This document shows positions 50,431 through 58,885 of a DNA stretch of 64,000 nucleotides, one piece after another (within the stretch, counting starts at the first letter, position 1; each line of letters opens with the position of its first letter). Both the position numbers and the translations under genes were made by a program. This DNA comes from Herbiconiux sp. VKM Ac-1786 (GTDB taxonomy: Bacteria > Actinomycetota > Actinomycetes > Actinomycetales > Microbacteriaceae): assembly GCF_015350805.1 (NCBI RefSeq), contig NZ_JADKSG010000002.1:248001-312000 (forward strand). The letters are read 5' to 3'. The notes under the pieces were generated by a model that worked only from the letters and a program-made list of their open reading frames with translations, was not told the DNA's origin and did no database searches.

Positions 50431-50450
50431 GAGCGGATGCGCATCCGCTC
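50431..50450. terminator. Perfect 20-bp palindrome after rseP
   Basis: The 10-bp arm GAGCGGATGC is followed directly by its complement, 5 bp after the rseP stop. A related copy of the right half (GCATCCGCTCGTCACC) recurs near 50500. It could form a hairpin in RNA or be a protein-binding site; the rest of the 178-bp gap to ispG is featureless. Confidence 0.45.
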
Positions 50451-50603
50451 GTCACCACGGCACCACCGCACGGGCGCCGACCGCTCCGGCCGCGCATCCG
50501 CTCGTCACCCGCAGCCCCGCGCCTTGTCGGCCGAGGCTCGGGCGACACTCAGGATGCGGCCCGCCCTGACCGTGCATCCAGCCAGCGGATCTAGACTGAA
50601 CCC

Positions 50604-51755
50604 GTGCCTGCAGTCAACTTGGGGATGCCCAAACCCCCGCCCGAAACCCTCGCTCCCCGTCGGAAGTCCCGCCAGATCAAGGTCGGCAAGGTCCTCGTGG
50701 GCGGCGACGCCCCGGTGAGCGTGCAGTCGATGACCACGACTCCCACGCCGAACATCAACGCCACCCTGCAGCAGATCGCCGAGCTCACCGCCTCGGGCTG
50801 CGACATCGTGCGTGTGGCGGTGCCGTCGCGCGACGACGCGGAGGCGCTGCCGATCATCGCGAAGAAGTCGCAGATCCCGGTGATCGCCGACATCCACTTC
50901 CAGCCGAACTACGTGTTCGCCGCGATCGACGCGGGCTGTGCGGCGGTTCGCGTGAACCCCGGCAACATCCGCAAGTTCGACGACAAGGTGGGCGAGATCG
51001 CCGCCGCGGCCAAGGCCGCCGAGGTCTCGATCCGCATCGGCGTGAACGCCGGCTCGCTCGACCCGCGCCTGCTCGAGAAGTACGGCAAGGCCACCCCCGA
51101 GGCGCTCGTCGAGAGCGCCGTCTGGGAGGCGTCGCTGTTCGAGGAGCACGACTTCCACGACTTCAAGATCTCGGTCAAGCACAACGACCCGATCGTCATG
51201 GTCAAGGCGTACCGCCTGCTCGCCGAGCGCGGCGACTGGCCGCTGCACCTCGGTGTCACCGAGGCCGGGCCGTCGTTCCAGGGCACGATCAAGAGCGCGA
51301 CCGCGTTCGGCATCCTGCTGTCGGAGGGCATCGGCGACACCATCCGCGTCTCGCTGTCGGCCCCGCCGGCCGAGGAGGTCAAGGTCGGGCTGCAGATCCT
51401 GCAGTCGCTGAACCTGCGGGAGCGCAAGCTCGAGATCGTGTCGTGCCCCTCCTGCGGGCGTGCGCAGGTCGACGTGTACAAGCTCGCGAACGACGTCACC
51501 GACGGGCTCGAGGGCATGACCGTGCCGCTCCGCGTCGCCGTGATGGGCTGCGTCGTGAACGGTCCGGGCGAGGCCCGCGAGGCCGACCTCGGCGTCGCCT
51601 CGGGCAACGGCAAGGGCCAGATCTTCGTCAAGGGCGAGGTCATCAAGACCGTCCCCGAGTCGGAGATCGTCGCGACCCTGATCGAGGAGGCCAACCGCCT
51701 GGCGGCCGAGATGCCCCCCGGCGAGCTCGGCGCCCCCGAGGTCGTCACGGTCTGA
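50604..51755 (+). CDS. ispG: 4-hydroxy-3-methylbut-2-enyl diphosphate synthase (flavodoxin/ferredoxin)
   Basis: A 383-residue IspG (GcpE). The TIM-barrel part contains [19 protein letters not shown] and [14 protein letters not shown]; the 4Fe-4S cluster cysteines lie in [10 protein letters not shown] and [15 protein letters not shown]. It reduces MEcPP to HMBPP, the penultimate step of the MEP pathway. GTG 50604 start. With dxr upstream, two MEP enzymes flank the rseP protease. A large palindrome lies 21 bp past its stop. Confidence 0.96.
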   Translation: MPAVNLGMPKPPPETLAPRRKSRQIKVGKVLVGGDAPVSVQSMTTTPTPNINATLQQIAELTASGCDIVRVAVPSRDDAEALPIIAKKSQIPVIADIHFQPNYVFAAIDAGCAAVRVNPGNIRKFDDKVGEIAAAAKAAEVSIRIGVNAGSLDPRLLEKYGKATPEALVESAVWEASLFEEHDFHDFKISVKHNDPIVMVKAYRLLAERGDWPLHLGVTEAGPSFQGTIKSATAFGILLSEGIGDTIRVSLSAPPAEEVKVGLQILQSLNLRERKLEIVSCPSCGRAQVDVYKLANDVTDGLEGMTVPLRVAVMGCVVNGPGEAREADLGVASGNGKGQIFVKGEVIKTVPESEIVATLIEEANRLAAEMPPGELGAPEVVTV

Positions 51756-51776
51756 CCCGCCCCGCCGTGCATCAGC

Positions 51777-51849
51777 GTCGGTACGGGAGGAGAATGCTGC
51801 CCTTGACCCCATATACGGGTCAAGGGCCCGATTCTCCTCCCGGACCGAC
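51777..51849. terminator. Large two-tier palindrome, probable bidirectional terminator
   Basis: Nested inverted repeats between convergent genes: GGGAGGAGAAT (51785-51795) with 51831-51841, CCCTTGACCC (51800-51809) with 51817-51826, and outer arms 51777-51784 / 51842-51849 with one mismatch. The apical loop is CATATAC. Position between ispG and the reverse-strand gene suits a two-way terminator, although the structure is much larger than needed. Confidence 0.65.
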
Positions 51850-51857
51850 CTGTGGGG

Positions 51858-52709
51858 TCACGCGCGGCGGCCGCCCGGCGGCCATCGGTGCTCGCCCGCC
51901 CGCACGAGCTGCAGGATCACCCGCTCACACGCGTCCCAGTCGAACGTGACCTGCCGCCAGCTGAGCCGGAGCACGCGGTACCCGCGCCGGGCGAGCTCGA
52001 GTTCACGGCGCCGGTCCTCCTCGAACGCCGTCCTCGACGAGTGCCAGCGGTACCCGTCCAGCTCGAGCACAAGACGGTCGCCGAGCAGCAGATCGACCCG
52101 GCCGACGCCCTCGATCTGAACCTGGCTCCGCAGTCGCACCCGCCGACTCCGGATGCGCAACCGGGCCTTGGTCTCGAGGCCCGAGCCGGAGGCGGGGTCG
52201 ACCAGCAGCAGGTGGTCGCGGTGCACCACCGAAAGGGGCGCGAGGACCCGTCGCAATTCGGCTATCGTCACCAGGCCCTGGCCGAGCGCCGAGTCGAGCG
52301 ACACGACCGCATCCAGCCTCGACTGGCACAGGGATGCGCAGGCGAGCGCGGTCGCGACGTCGTCGAACGCGGTGCGCGGTGGGGCGATCAGCGCCGAGCG
52401 ATGCAACCGTGCGGCGCGATCCACCGAGCGGGAGTGGCCGGCATGCGGCGCGACCCGCACGTGCAGCCGGCCATCATGGGAGGTCCAGACCTGTCTGTGG
52501 TCGAGGAGCGAGGTGCAGCTGAGAGCGCCGCCGATGGTGACCGCATCGACCAGGAGGGCCGAGGCGTCGGGCAGGGCCACCCAGCCGCGTCGCAGTCGGC
52601 GGATGGTGCCGGCCCGAACGGCCGCGTCGACCTCCCGCGGTGGGATCCCGCGCCCGGCAAACGCCGATACTGACGCCACGCCTCCCGCCGACGCCAGCTG
52701 CTCGATCAT
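51858..52709 (-). CDS. AbiEi-like winged-helix and DUF559 (Vsr-like) domain protein
   Basis: A 283-residue protein common in actinobacteria. Residues about 5-60 resemble the AbiEi_4 type winged helix (GGVASVSAFAGRGIPPREVDAAVRAGTIRRLRRGWVAL). The C-terminal 110 residues match DUF559/Vsr-like restriction-endonuclease fold: RVDLLLGDRLVLELDGYRWH (Asp and Glu-x-Asp in the usual positions), FEEDRRRELELARRGYRVLRLSW. The fold is shared by very-short-patch endonucleases, but no activity is established. No AbiEii toxin partner is present. It is flanked by the palindrome and a 95-bp gap, so it appears monocistronic. Confidence 0.83.
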   Translation of the reverse strand: MIEQLASAGGVASVSAFAGRGIPPREVDAAVRAGTIRRLRRGWVALPDASALLVDAVTIGGALSCTSLLDHRQVWTSHDGRLHVRVAPHAGHSRSVDRAARLHRSALIAPPRTAFDDVATALACASLCQSRLDAVVSLDSALGQGLVTIAELRRVLAPLSVVHRDHLLLVDPASGSGLETKARLRIRSRRVRLRSQVQIEGVGRVDLLLGDRLVLELDGYRWHSSRTAFEEDRRRELELARRGYRVLRLSWRQVTFDWDACERVILQLVRAGEHRWPPGGRRA

Positions 52710-52804
52710 CCACCGAGGATGGTTAAAGAAACAACGCCCGGTGAGGTCGAGGTGCAGATGGTGGACGGCCGAATGCCGGCCGCGTCTGTGCAGGAGGGGA
52801 CGGG

Positions 52805-54139
52805 TCAGGGGCGGAGGTTGTCGCGGAGGGTGGGGCCGGGGTAGCGGGGCGCGAGGGCGCCGCGGCGGCGGAGTTCGGGCACCAGGAGCTCCGCGAGGTC
52901 GGCGACGCCCGAGGGTGCGGCGAGGGGGCTGGCGAACATGTAGCCGCCGCGCGAACCGGTGGCGGCGAAGTTCTGCTCGAGCTCGTCGGCGATGGAGGCG
53001 GCCGTTCCGCAGAGCGTGTGGTCGAGTCCGGTCGCGTGCCGCCAGCCGTGCTCGAACAGCTCCGCCCGCGTGAGCGACGCCGACGGCCCGAGCTCGGCGA
53101 CGAGTGCCCCGACGAAGCCGCCCTGGGCGCCCTGCACGCGCTTGACCTCGTCCATCAGCTCGCCGAGGGTGAAGCGCTCGGGCAGCGTCGAGAAGTCGAA
53201 GCCGACGTTGTGCGAGAGGAACGCGCCCACCGCCTCCTCGTGCCAGAACGCCGCGACCTCGTCGCGCCGAGCTGCCGCCTCACGGGCGCTCCGCCCCACG
53301 ATCGCCTGCGTCGCCCAGAGGATCCCGACTGAGGCGGGGTCCCTCCCCGCGGAGACGAGCGCCGCGTCCAGGGCAGAACGGTGCCGTTGCTGGCCGGCGA
53401 CACTCCCGCCGAAGCCGAACACGAGCTCCACGAACTCCGCCGAGGTCGCGATGCCCTTCGGCGAGTTGCCCGCCTGCACGAGTACGGGCGACCCCTGGGG
53501 GCTCGGCATGCTGGCCAGCGGCCCCTTCACGCGGAAGTACCGCCCGACGTGATCGATGGCGGCGATCTGCGAGGGGTCGGCGAACCGTCCCGACGAGCGG
53601 TCGGCGATGATCGCCGAGGCCGGTACGGATGCCCAGAGTGCCCGGCAGACGGCCATGAACTCGCTCATCCTGTCGTAGCGCTCGTCGTGGTCCATCCGCT
53701 CGTCGAAGCCGTAGTTGGCGGCGTCCGCCCCGCGCGCCGACGCCACGACGTTGAAGGCGATGCGCCCGTTCGTCACGTGGTCGAGCGAGTTCAGCAGCCG
53801 GGCCACGGTGAACGGATGCAGGAAGGTCGACGAGTAGGTCAGCCCGAAGCCGATGCGCTCGGTGACCGCGGCCATCGACGTCACGACCGGGCTCATGTCG
53901 TGGCGCGGCCACTGGATGCCCCACTCCAGCGCCGCGTCCATCGAACCGCGCCAGGTGTCGGGGATGCCGCTTCCGTCCCCGAAGAAGAGCAGGTCGACCC
54001 CGGCGCGCTCGGCGGTGCGGGCGATCTCCTGATAGATCCGCACGTCGGGGAAGCCGGCGCCGATCCACGACCCGGGCCGCGCCCAGCGCCCCTCGGTGTG
54101 GGCGAACGACAGGTCGAAGGCGGTGTGCATCCCGGTCAT
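52805..54139 (-). CDS. Flavin-dependent monooxygenase, NtaA/SnaA/DszA family (group C)
   Basis: A 444-residue luciferase-like (LLM) TIM-barrel enzyme of the NtaA/SnaA/SoxA/DszA subgroup: DLLFFGDGSGIPD, SPVVTSMAAVTERIGFGLTYSSTFLHPF, SLDHVTNGRIAFNVVAS, YDRMSEFMAVCRALW, and VLVQAGNSPKG. These enzymes use FMNH2 from a separate reductase and O2 to oxidise N- or S-containing small molecules. Its ATG at 54139 overlaps the RutB-like stop (ATGA), making it the last gene of a three-gene reverse operon. Substrate unknown. Confidence 0.9.
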   Translation of the reverse strand: MTGMHTAFDLSFAHTEGRWARPGSWIGAGFPDVRIYQEIARTAERAGVDLLFFGDGSGIPDTWRGSMDAALEWGIQWPRHDMSPVVTSMAAVTERIGFGLTYSSTFLHPFTVARLLNSLDHVTNGRIAFNVVASARGADAANYGFDERMDHDERYDRMSEFMAVCRALWASVPASAIIADRSSGRFADPSQIAAIDHVGRYFRVKGPLASMPSPQGSPVLVQAGNSPKGIATSAEFVELVFGFGGSVAGQQRHRSALDAALVSAGRDPASVGILWATQAIVGRSAREAAARRDEVAAFWHEEAVGAFLSHNVGFDFSTLPERFTLGELMDEVKRVQGAQGGFVGALVAELGPSASLTRAELFEHGWRHATGLDHTLCGTAASIADELEQNFAATGSRGGYMFASPLAAPSGVADLAELLVPELRRRGALAPRYPGPTLRDNLRP

Positions 54140-54783
54140 GCGGCGCTCCAGAGTCGTTCGATGTCCGCGACGCCCCGCACGTCGGCGACGTTCAGCGCCA
54201 TGCTCGCGAGTGCCGCCTCGTGCAGGGCGACGTCATAGGCGGCGGTCGCGTCCCGGGCGATGACGACCGGCAGATCGTGCTGGGCCGCATCCGTCGCCGT
54301 CGCCTGGATGCAGCACTCGGTCGTCAGCCCGGCGACCACCAGCCAGCCGGCCTGCAGCTCGTCGAGCACCCCGGCGAGGGAGGTCCCCACGAAACCGCTG
54401 TAGAACCGCTTCGGCACCCGGGGCTCATCGGGGCCGGGCGCGAGCCGCCACCATTCGGCACCGGGGCTCCCGGCCACACAGGGGAAGGCGTCGGTGGGGG
54501 AGTCGAGGTTCCCGGTCTGCAGCCACGCGCTCGCCCGCCAGGGACGCGCCGGGTCGTAGGCGAGCTCGACCCAGACCACCGGCACACCGAGCCGTCGCGC
54601 GGTCTCCACGAGCTCGCCGCACCGGGTGACTGCGGCGTCGACCGCGGCGAGGCCCGCCTCGTCGACACCCCATTCGGCCAAGAGCGCCGGGTCGGCGAAG
54701 TCGCGCTGCACGTCGACCAGCACGAGCACCGGATGCCCGGCCGCACGCAACCCGGCCCCGCGCACGTCCTCGTCCCCGCTCAT
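54136..54783 (-). CDS. Isochorismatase-like cysteine hydrolase, RutB-like
   Basis: A 215-residue cysteine hydrolase. The triad appears as Asp24 (VDVQRDF), Lys125 (RVPKRFYSGF) and Cys158 (GLTTECCIQ); Lys-to-Cys spacing of 33 equals that of E. coli RutB, and PKRFYSGF parallels its PKPRYSGF. RutB hydrolyses ureidoacrylate peracid in uracil breakdown; relatives cleave other amides or carbamates. Start ATG 54783 overlaps the stop of the RutA-like gene, and the gene end overlaps the second monooxygenase. The pairing with a RutA-like enzyme suggests an oxidise-then-hydrolyse pathway. Confidence 0.88.
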   Translation of the reverse strand: MSGDEDVRGAGLRAAGHPVLVLVDVQRDFADPALLAEWGVDEAGLAAVDAAVTRCGELVETARRLGVPVVWVELAYDPARPWRASAWLQTGNLDSPTDAFPCVAGSPGAEWWRLAPGPDEPRVPKRFYSGFVGTSLAGVLDELQAGWLVVAGLTTECCIQATATDAAQHDLPVVIARDATAAYDVALHEAALASMALNVADVRGVADIERLWSAA

Positions 54784-55892
54784 GCCCGCACCCCCTCGAG
54801 GCTTCGCAGCTCCGGCAGCACGGATTCCCCGAACACCGGAAGATCCGCCAGGTAGTCGGGGAAGATCAGCATCAGCCCGTCGAGCTCGGCGGTGTCCATC
54901 ACGGTCGCGATGTGCTCCACGACCCTCGACGGACCGCCCGCGACGTACACGGTCTGGAAGGCCTGCTCGCCGTCGGCGCCCTCCGCCCAGGCGAGCGCCC
55001 GCTCCTCGGGCATGCCCCATGACTTCCGCATGTTCGCCAGGGCCACCCGGTCGAGCCCGCGGCCGTACTCCGTGGCCCGGGCGGTGGCGTCGGCATCCGT
55101 GTCACCGAGCACCACCGTGAGCATCGCGTAGGTCTTGACCGAGCGCCCGAGCGAGGCCGCTCGGTCGTGCACGTCGCGGGAGGAGGCCCGCATGTCCTCG
55201 AGGGTGTCGGCACCGAGGAACGCGCCGTCGGCGTACTGCGCCTGGAAGGCCCGGCCCGCCGGCGAGGTCGCGGCGTTGATGATCTCGGGCCTTATGACCG
55301 GATGCGGCCGGGACTGGCAGTCGGTGAGGGTGTAGAACTCGCCGGCGTGCGTCACCGAGTCCTCGCTCCAGAGCCGCGTGACGAGGTGGGCCCACTCCGC
55401 GGTCATGCGGTAGCGCTCGTCCTTGGTCATGTCCGCGTCCCATATTCCCATCTGCTCGAACTCGTCGGCGTAGGAGCCATTCACGATGTTCATGCCGGCG
55501 CGGCCGTGACTGATCTGCTGCAGGGTCGTGAAGACCTTCGCGGCGAAGGCCGGGTTCTGCATGTTGGCGTGGATCGTGGCCCAGACCTTCACCCTCTCGG
55601 TGGCCTCGGCGATGCCCGCCATCATCGTCATCGACTCGATGGTCTCGCCCCAGTGGTCGGTCGAGCCGCCGAAGCCGCGCCACTTGGCCATGGCCATCAC
55701 GAAGTCGAGGCCGATCTCCTCGGCGACCTTCGCGATCTGCTTGTTGTGGTCGTAGTCGGCGGGCGGGTACGGGGCCGTCGTCGAGACGAGCCATCCGCCG
55801 GCAGCGTTGGGCAGGAAGACGCCGTACTCGCGGGGCGAAACGGGCGACGCAGGCGACGCGGGCGGCACGGGCGAAACAGGTGATGCGGACAT
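54780..55892 (-). CDS. Flavin-dependent monooxygenase, RutA-like (group C)
   Basis: A 370-residue LLM flavoenzyme. After a 20-residue Ser/Pro/Val low-complexity start (VSPVPPASPAS), it matches RutA closely in order: GVFLPNAAGGWLVSTTAP, LDFVMAMAKWRGFGGSTDHW, ESMTMMAGIAEATERVKVWAT, HGRAGMNIVNG, EFEQMGIW and LTDCQSRPHPV. RutA uses reduced flavin and O2 for ring-opening amide cleavage of uracil. Strong ribosome site GGAGGAG before ATG 55892, and a TATACT -10 about 105 bp upstream. First gene of the reverse operon. RutC-F homologues are not adjacent, so the substrate may be another cyclic amide. Confidence 0.9.
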   Translation of the reverse strand: MSASPVSPVPPASPASPVSPREYGVFLPNAAGGWLVSTTAPYPPADYDHNKQIAKVAEEIGLDFVMAMAKWRGFGGSTDHWGETIESMTMMAGIAEATERVKVWATIHANMQNPAFAAKVFTTLQQISHGRAGMNIVNGSYADEFEQMGIWDADMTKDERYRMTAEWAHLVTRLWSEDSVTHAGEFYTLTDCQSRPHPVIRPEIINAATSPAGRAFQAQYADGAFLGADTLEDMRASSRDVHDRAASLGRSVKTYAMLTVVLGDTDADATARATEYGRGLDRVALANMRKSWGMPEERALAWAEGADGEQAFQTVYVAGGPSRVVEHIATVMDTAELDGLMLIFPDYLADLPVFGESVLPELRSLEGVRA

Positions 55893-56025
55893 GGTGCTCC
55901 TCCAGTTCGAGTGCGCCGGCGGACGCCGACGAACCAGGACACGGTGGGAAGCGTGCGATGCGAACCGTGGTTGCGTCGCGGAGTCCAGCCTGGTCCGAGT
56001 ATAGGAACCCCGCGTTTCGGGCGGG
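55893..56025 (-). promoter_or_regulatory. Probable promoter of the RutA/RutB-like operon
   Basis: The 133-bp gap contains, on the reverse strand, TATACT at 56003-55998 as a good -10 element and GGAGGAG immediately before the ATG at 55892. No strong -35 is seen, and no TAAAACG operator was found here, unlike the other two promoters of the island. Confidence 0.45.
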
Positions 56026-56448
56026 TTACGCCGCGGACGACTCCGTCAGCGGCTCCACGCGGCCGGGACCCTGCACCACGAGAACGGCGATGCGGAGGTC
56101 GCGCGCGGCGGCGGCGAGCCAGCCGCGGCGGGCGAGGAGGGTGGCGACGGTGGGGCTGACGCAGAGCACGGCGCGAGCATCCGGAACCAGGGCCTGCCGC
56201 ACCCAGACCAGCTTGAACAGATCGGCCGCCACCTTGTTGCGCAGGGTCGACTTCACCGCCCCGCCGTTCAGCACGAACTGGGCGACGACGGTGCCCTCGG
56301 CGTCCATCGCCTCGACCTCGACGGCGGTGCCGTCGGGGAGGGTCAGCCGACGGGGCCGGAGGGCGGTGCCGAGGTGCTCCGCGAGGGCCGCGGCCGCCTC
56401 GGCCTCCGGGCTCCCGGGGCCGTAGCGCGTGCTGTCCGTCTCGTTCAT
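56026..56448 (-). CDS. Hypothetical protein (140 aa)
   Basis: Not recognised. A 140-residue cytoplasmic protein with an alternating strand/helix pattern (TAVEVEAMDAEGTVVAQFVLNGG, NKVAADLFKLVWVRQALVP, DARAVLCVSPTVATLLARRGW, DLRIAVLVVQG). The E-x-E and the strand-helix order recall a PD-(D/E)XK-like fold, but this is only an impression. It lies between the two arms of the monooxygenase island, ends 133 bp upstream of the RutA-like gene on the same strand, and is divergent from the ABC binding-protein gene across the first LacI-type operator. Confidence 0.7.
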   Translation of the reverse strand: MNETDSTRYGPGSPEAEAAAALAEHLGTALRPRRLTLPDGTAVEVEAMDAEGTVVAQFVLNGGAVKSTLRNKVAADLFKLVWVRQALVPDARAVLCVSPTVATLLARRGWLAAAARDLRIAVLVVQGPGRVEPLTESSAA

Positions 56449-56506
56449 CTCACCACCCGCGAACAGGATGCCAGTGCAGCGGGCGGCGCAAAGAGTCCGT
56501 GACGAA

Positions 56507-56561
56507 CCTTTTACACGCTCGAAATAAAACGATTTACATCGGGGCGCGGGGTGTTGTTAGT
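56507..56561 (+). promoter_or_regulatory. Promoter with LacI-type operator of the ABC importer operon
   Basis: TAAAACGATTTA at 56525-56536 is a near-perfect CG-centred palindrome. Next to it, 56507-56521 read in reverse (CGAGCGTGTAAAAGG) matches 13 of 15 bases of the sequence flanking the second operator near 61540. TTTACA at 56533-56538 could be a -35 with GTTAGT at 56556-56561 as -10 (17-bp spacer). The operator overlapping the -35 implies repression. Confidence 0.6.
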
Positions 56562-56669
56562 GTGCCGAACACGCGATCGCTCACGCAGCTCCATCACGGG
56601 CACGCCGGCTCCACGAAATTCCCCCCTCAGTCAGCCGGGACCTCCCCGGCGCCTCTCGGAAGGCCTCGT

Positions 56670-57806
56670 ATGTCACCTGCACCGCTCCTGAAGACCAAGC
56701 CCTCGCTCCTGAAGACCAAGCCCCTCGTGGCCCTCGCGGCCCTCTCCGCCTCAGCCCTCGTGCTCACCGGATGCTCGGGCTCGAGCACCGCCTCCGAGCC
56801 GAGCGCCTCGGCCTCGGGCGGCAGCGACCTGATCAGCGCCGAGCGCTGCGCCGAGAACGAGGCGGCCGGCCCGATCACCTTCCTGACCTCGTTCGGCTAC
56901 GTCGCGTCGGCCGGCCTCCTCGACGTGATCACGGCCAAGGAACGGGGTGTGTTCGAGGACCTGTGCCTCGACGTCACCCTGCAGCCCGGCTCGAACAACG
57001 CCCAGCTCGTGAGCGCCGGCACCGCCCAGTTCGCCGGGGTCGGCAGCCCCTCCGACGTGCTCGTCGCCATCGACAATGGCGCCGACATCTCGGGAGTCGC
57101 GACCTACGGCAACACCGTGGCGATCACCTTGATGACGATGACCGACGGCGGACCGGCGTCGCTCAAGGACTTCAGCGGCCTGACCGCCGGCTACAAGGGT
57201 GCGATCCCGCCGCAGATCCAGGCGATGTTCCTCGCCGAGGACGTCGACCCGGCGACGATCAACTGGGTGTCGGTGGGTTATGACCCGACCATCCTGCCGA
57301 ACGACCAGGTGCAGGCGCTGACGGGGTACAAGTCGAACGAGCCGCTGGCGCTCAAGGCTCAGGACTACGACATCACGGAGTGGGACCCGGCCGAGTACGG
57401 CATCGAGTCGGCCTTCAACACCCAGATCGTCAACAACACCTTCAAGGAGGAGCACCCCACCGCGGTCGAGGACTTCCTGCGCGCGAGCCTGTACTCCTAC
57501 GACTGGATCAACGAGTCCGACGCGAACCTCGACGAGGCGCTGTCGTACGCCGAGGCGCTGTCGGATGCGGGCTACGACCTCGAGTCGAGCCGCGCCCGCT
57601 GGGCCACGGAGGTCGGCCTGATCGACGAGAGCCAGCCCGAAGGCCTGCCGATCGGCGGCGAGACCGTCGAGCAGTGGACGCCGGAGGCCGACATGCTCGT
57701 GCAGTTCGACCTCGTCAAGGCCGAGCCCGACGTCGAGGCCGCGATCGACCCGAGCTTCATCGAGGCCATCCACGACGGCACCGAGCTCATCTGGCCCGCT
57801 CCGTGA
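56670..57806 (+). CDS. ABC transporter substrate-binding lipoprotein (NMT1/THI5/SsuA-type)
   Basis: A 378-residue binding protein. The Sec lipoprotein signal ends at Cys35 (LVLTGC), preceded by a duplicated LLKTKP motif. The mature part begins ITFLTSFGYVASAGLLDVITAKERGVFEDLCLDVTLQPGSNN and has SAGTAQFAGVGSPSDVLVA, the pattern of THI5/SsuA-like proteins that bind pyrimidines, riboflavin precursors, sulfonates or related small molecules. ATG 56670 is chosen over the open upstream frame because it gives a signal peptide and follows GGAAGG. It heads the five-gene forward operon and is controlled by the adjacent LacI-type operator. Confidence 0.88.
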   Translation: MSPAPLLKTKPSLLKTKPLVALAALSASALVLTGCSGSSTASEPSASASGGSDLISAERCAENEAAGPITFLTSFGYVASAGLLDVITAKERGVFEDLCLDVTLQPGSNNAQLVSAGTAQFAGVGSPSDVLVAIDNGADISGVATYGNTVAITLMTMTDGGPASLKDFSGLTAGYKGAIPPQIQAMFLAEDVDPATINWVSVGYDPTILPNDQVQALTGYKSNEPLALKAQDYDITEWDPAEYGIESAFNTQIVNNTFKEEHPTAVEDFLRASLYSYDWINESDANLDEALSYAEALSDAGYDLESSRARWATEVGLIDESQPEGLPIGGETVEQWTPEADMLVQFDLVKAEPDVEAAIDPSFIEAIHDGTELIWPAP

Positions 57807-58885
57807 GAGCCTGGCTGCAGACGGGGTTCGGGGGGCCGGAGGTGCGGCGGCTGACCGAGGTCGCCGCACCCGCTCCCGCCGACGGCGAGGTGACGGTGCG
57901 GATGCTCGCGGTCGCCCTCAATCGACTCGACGTGCTGCAGCGGCGGGAGCCCGTCATCCCGGGCATGACCGTGCCCCACGTGGCGGGGATGGACCTGATC
58001 GGGGAGGTCGTGGCGGCGGGAGCGGCGGACGACCTGCTCGGCGCCGTGGTGCTGATCGATCCGGTCGTCAGCTGCGGCCGGTGCGAGCTGTGCCTCGCCG
58101 AGACGCCGACGTACTGCGAGGCGTTCCAGACCATCGGCTCCACGCGCGACGGGGGGATGGCCGAACTGGTCACGGTCCCGGCGCGCAACTGCACCGTGGT
58201 GGACGTGGCGACCGACGACTCCGACTCGCTCGCGCGGCTCGCCGCCGTGCCGGTCGCCGGCGCGACCGCCTGGCGAGGGCTGCTCGGAGCCGGCGGGCTG
58301 CGCGCGGGGGAGACCGTCGTCATCCCCGGCGCCGGCTCGGGTCTCGGGGCGGCGGGCATCCAGATCGCGCTCGCCCACGCGGCCGACGTGATCGCCCTCG
58401 TCTCGGGCCCCGCCAAGAAGACGCGGGCCGAGCAGAGCGGCGCCCGGCTCGTGATCGACCGCACGGCCACCGACGACTGGGTCGCCGAGGTGCTCGGCGC
58501 CACGGACGGCCGGGGTGCCGACCTGGTCTGGGACCACGTCGGCGGACGCTTCCTCGGCCAGGCCCTCCGCGCCACCCGCGCGGGCGGCCGGGTCGTGCTC
58601 TCCGGCACCACCGACGGGCTCGACACCGAGCTGCACCTTCCCGACCTCTACCAGCGCGGCCGCAGCATCATCGGGCACGGCAGCTACAGCCGGGCCGACA
58701 TGGCGGCGGCGGTCGCGGCGTTCGGCACCGGCCACTTCGAGGTCGTGATCGACAGCGTGTGGGGGTTCGAGCAGCTTCCCGAGGCCGAGGCGCGGCTCGA
58801 GAGCGACGCCTTCTTCGGCAAGATCGTCGTGCTCGGCCCGTCGTTCTCCACCTCCACCGCACCCGAACGGAAGGACGCCGCATGA
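57803..58885 (+). CDS. MDR-family alcohol dehydrogenase/quinone reductase-like protein
   Basis: A 360-residue medium-chain dehydrogenase. The structural zinc lobe is intact (Cys-x2-Cys-x2-Cys-x7-Cys in SCGRCELCLAETPTYC), the Rossmann motif is VIPGAGSGLGAAGIQIAL, and GRGADLVWDHVGG follows. The usual catalytic zinc ligands are altered: NRLDVL has Asp where Cys is normal, and the GHE motif reads AGMDLIGEV, so it may work like a zinc-free quinone oxidoreductase. The GTG start overlaps the binding-protein stop; the end overlaps the ATPase start. Its place inside the transporter operon suggests a role in the same catabolic route. Confidence 0.87.
   Translation: MRAWLQTGFGGPEVRRLTEVAAPAPADGEVTVRMLAVALNRLDVLQRREPVIPGMTVPHVAGMDLIGEVVAAGAADDLLGAVVLIDPVVSCGRCELCLAETPTYCEAFQTIGSTRDGGMAELVTVPARNCTVVDVATDDSDSLARLAAVPVAGATAWRGLLGAGGLRAGETVVIPGAGSGLGAAGIQIALAHAADVIALVSGPAKKTRAEQSGARLVIDRTATDDWVAEVLGATDGRGADLVWDHVGGRFLGQALRATRAGGRVVLSGTTDGLDTELHLPDLYQRGRSIIGHGSYSRADMAAAVAAFGTGHFEVVIDSVWGFEQLPEAEARLESDAFFGKIVVLGPSFSTSTAPERKDAA

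Noticed and set aside
51858-52709. AbiE-type abortive infection or toxin-antitoxin system
   Set aside because: Only the AbiEi-like winged helix is present, fused to DUF559; there is no AbiEii nucleotidyltransferase next to it.
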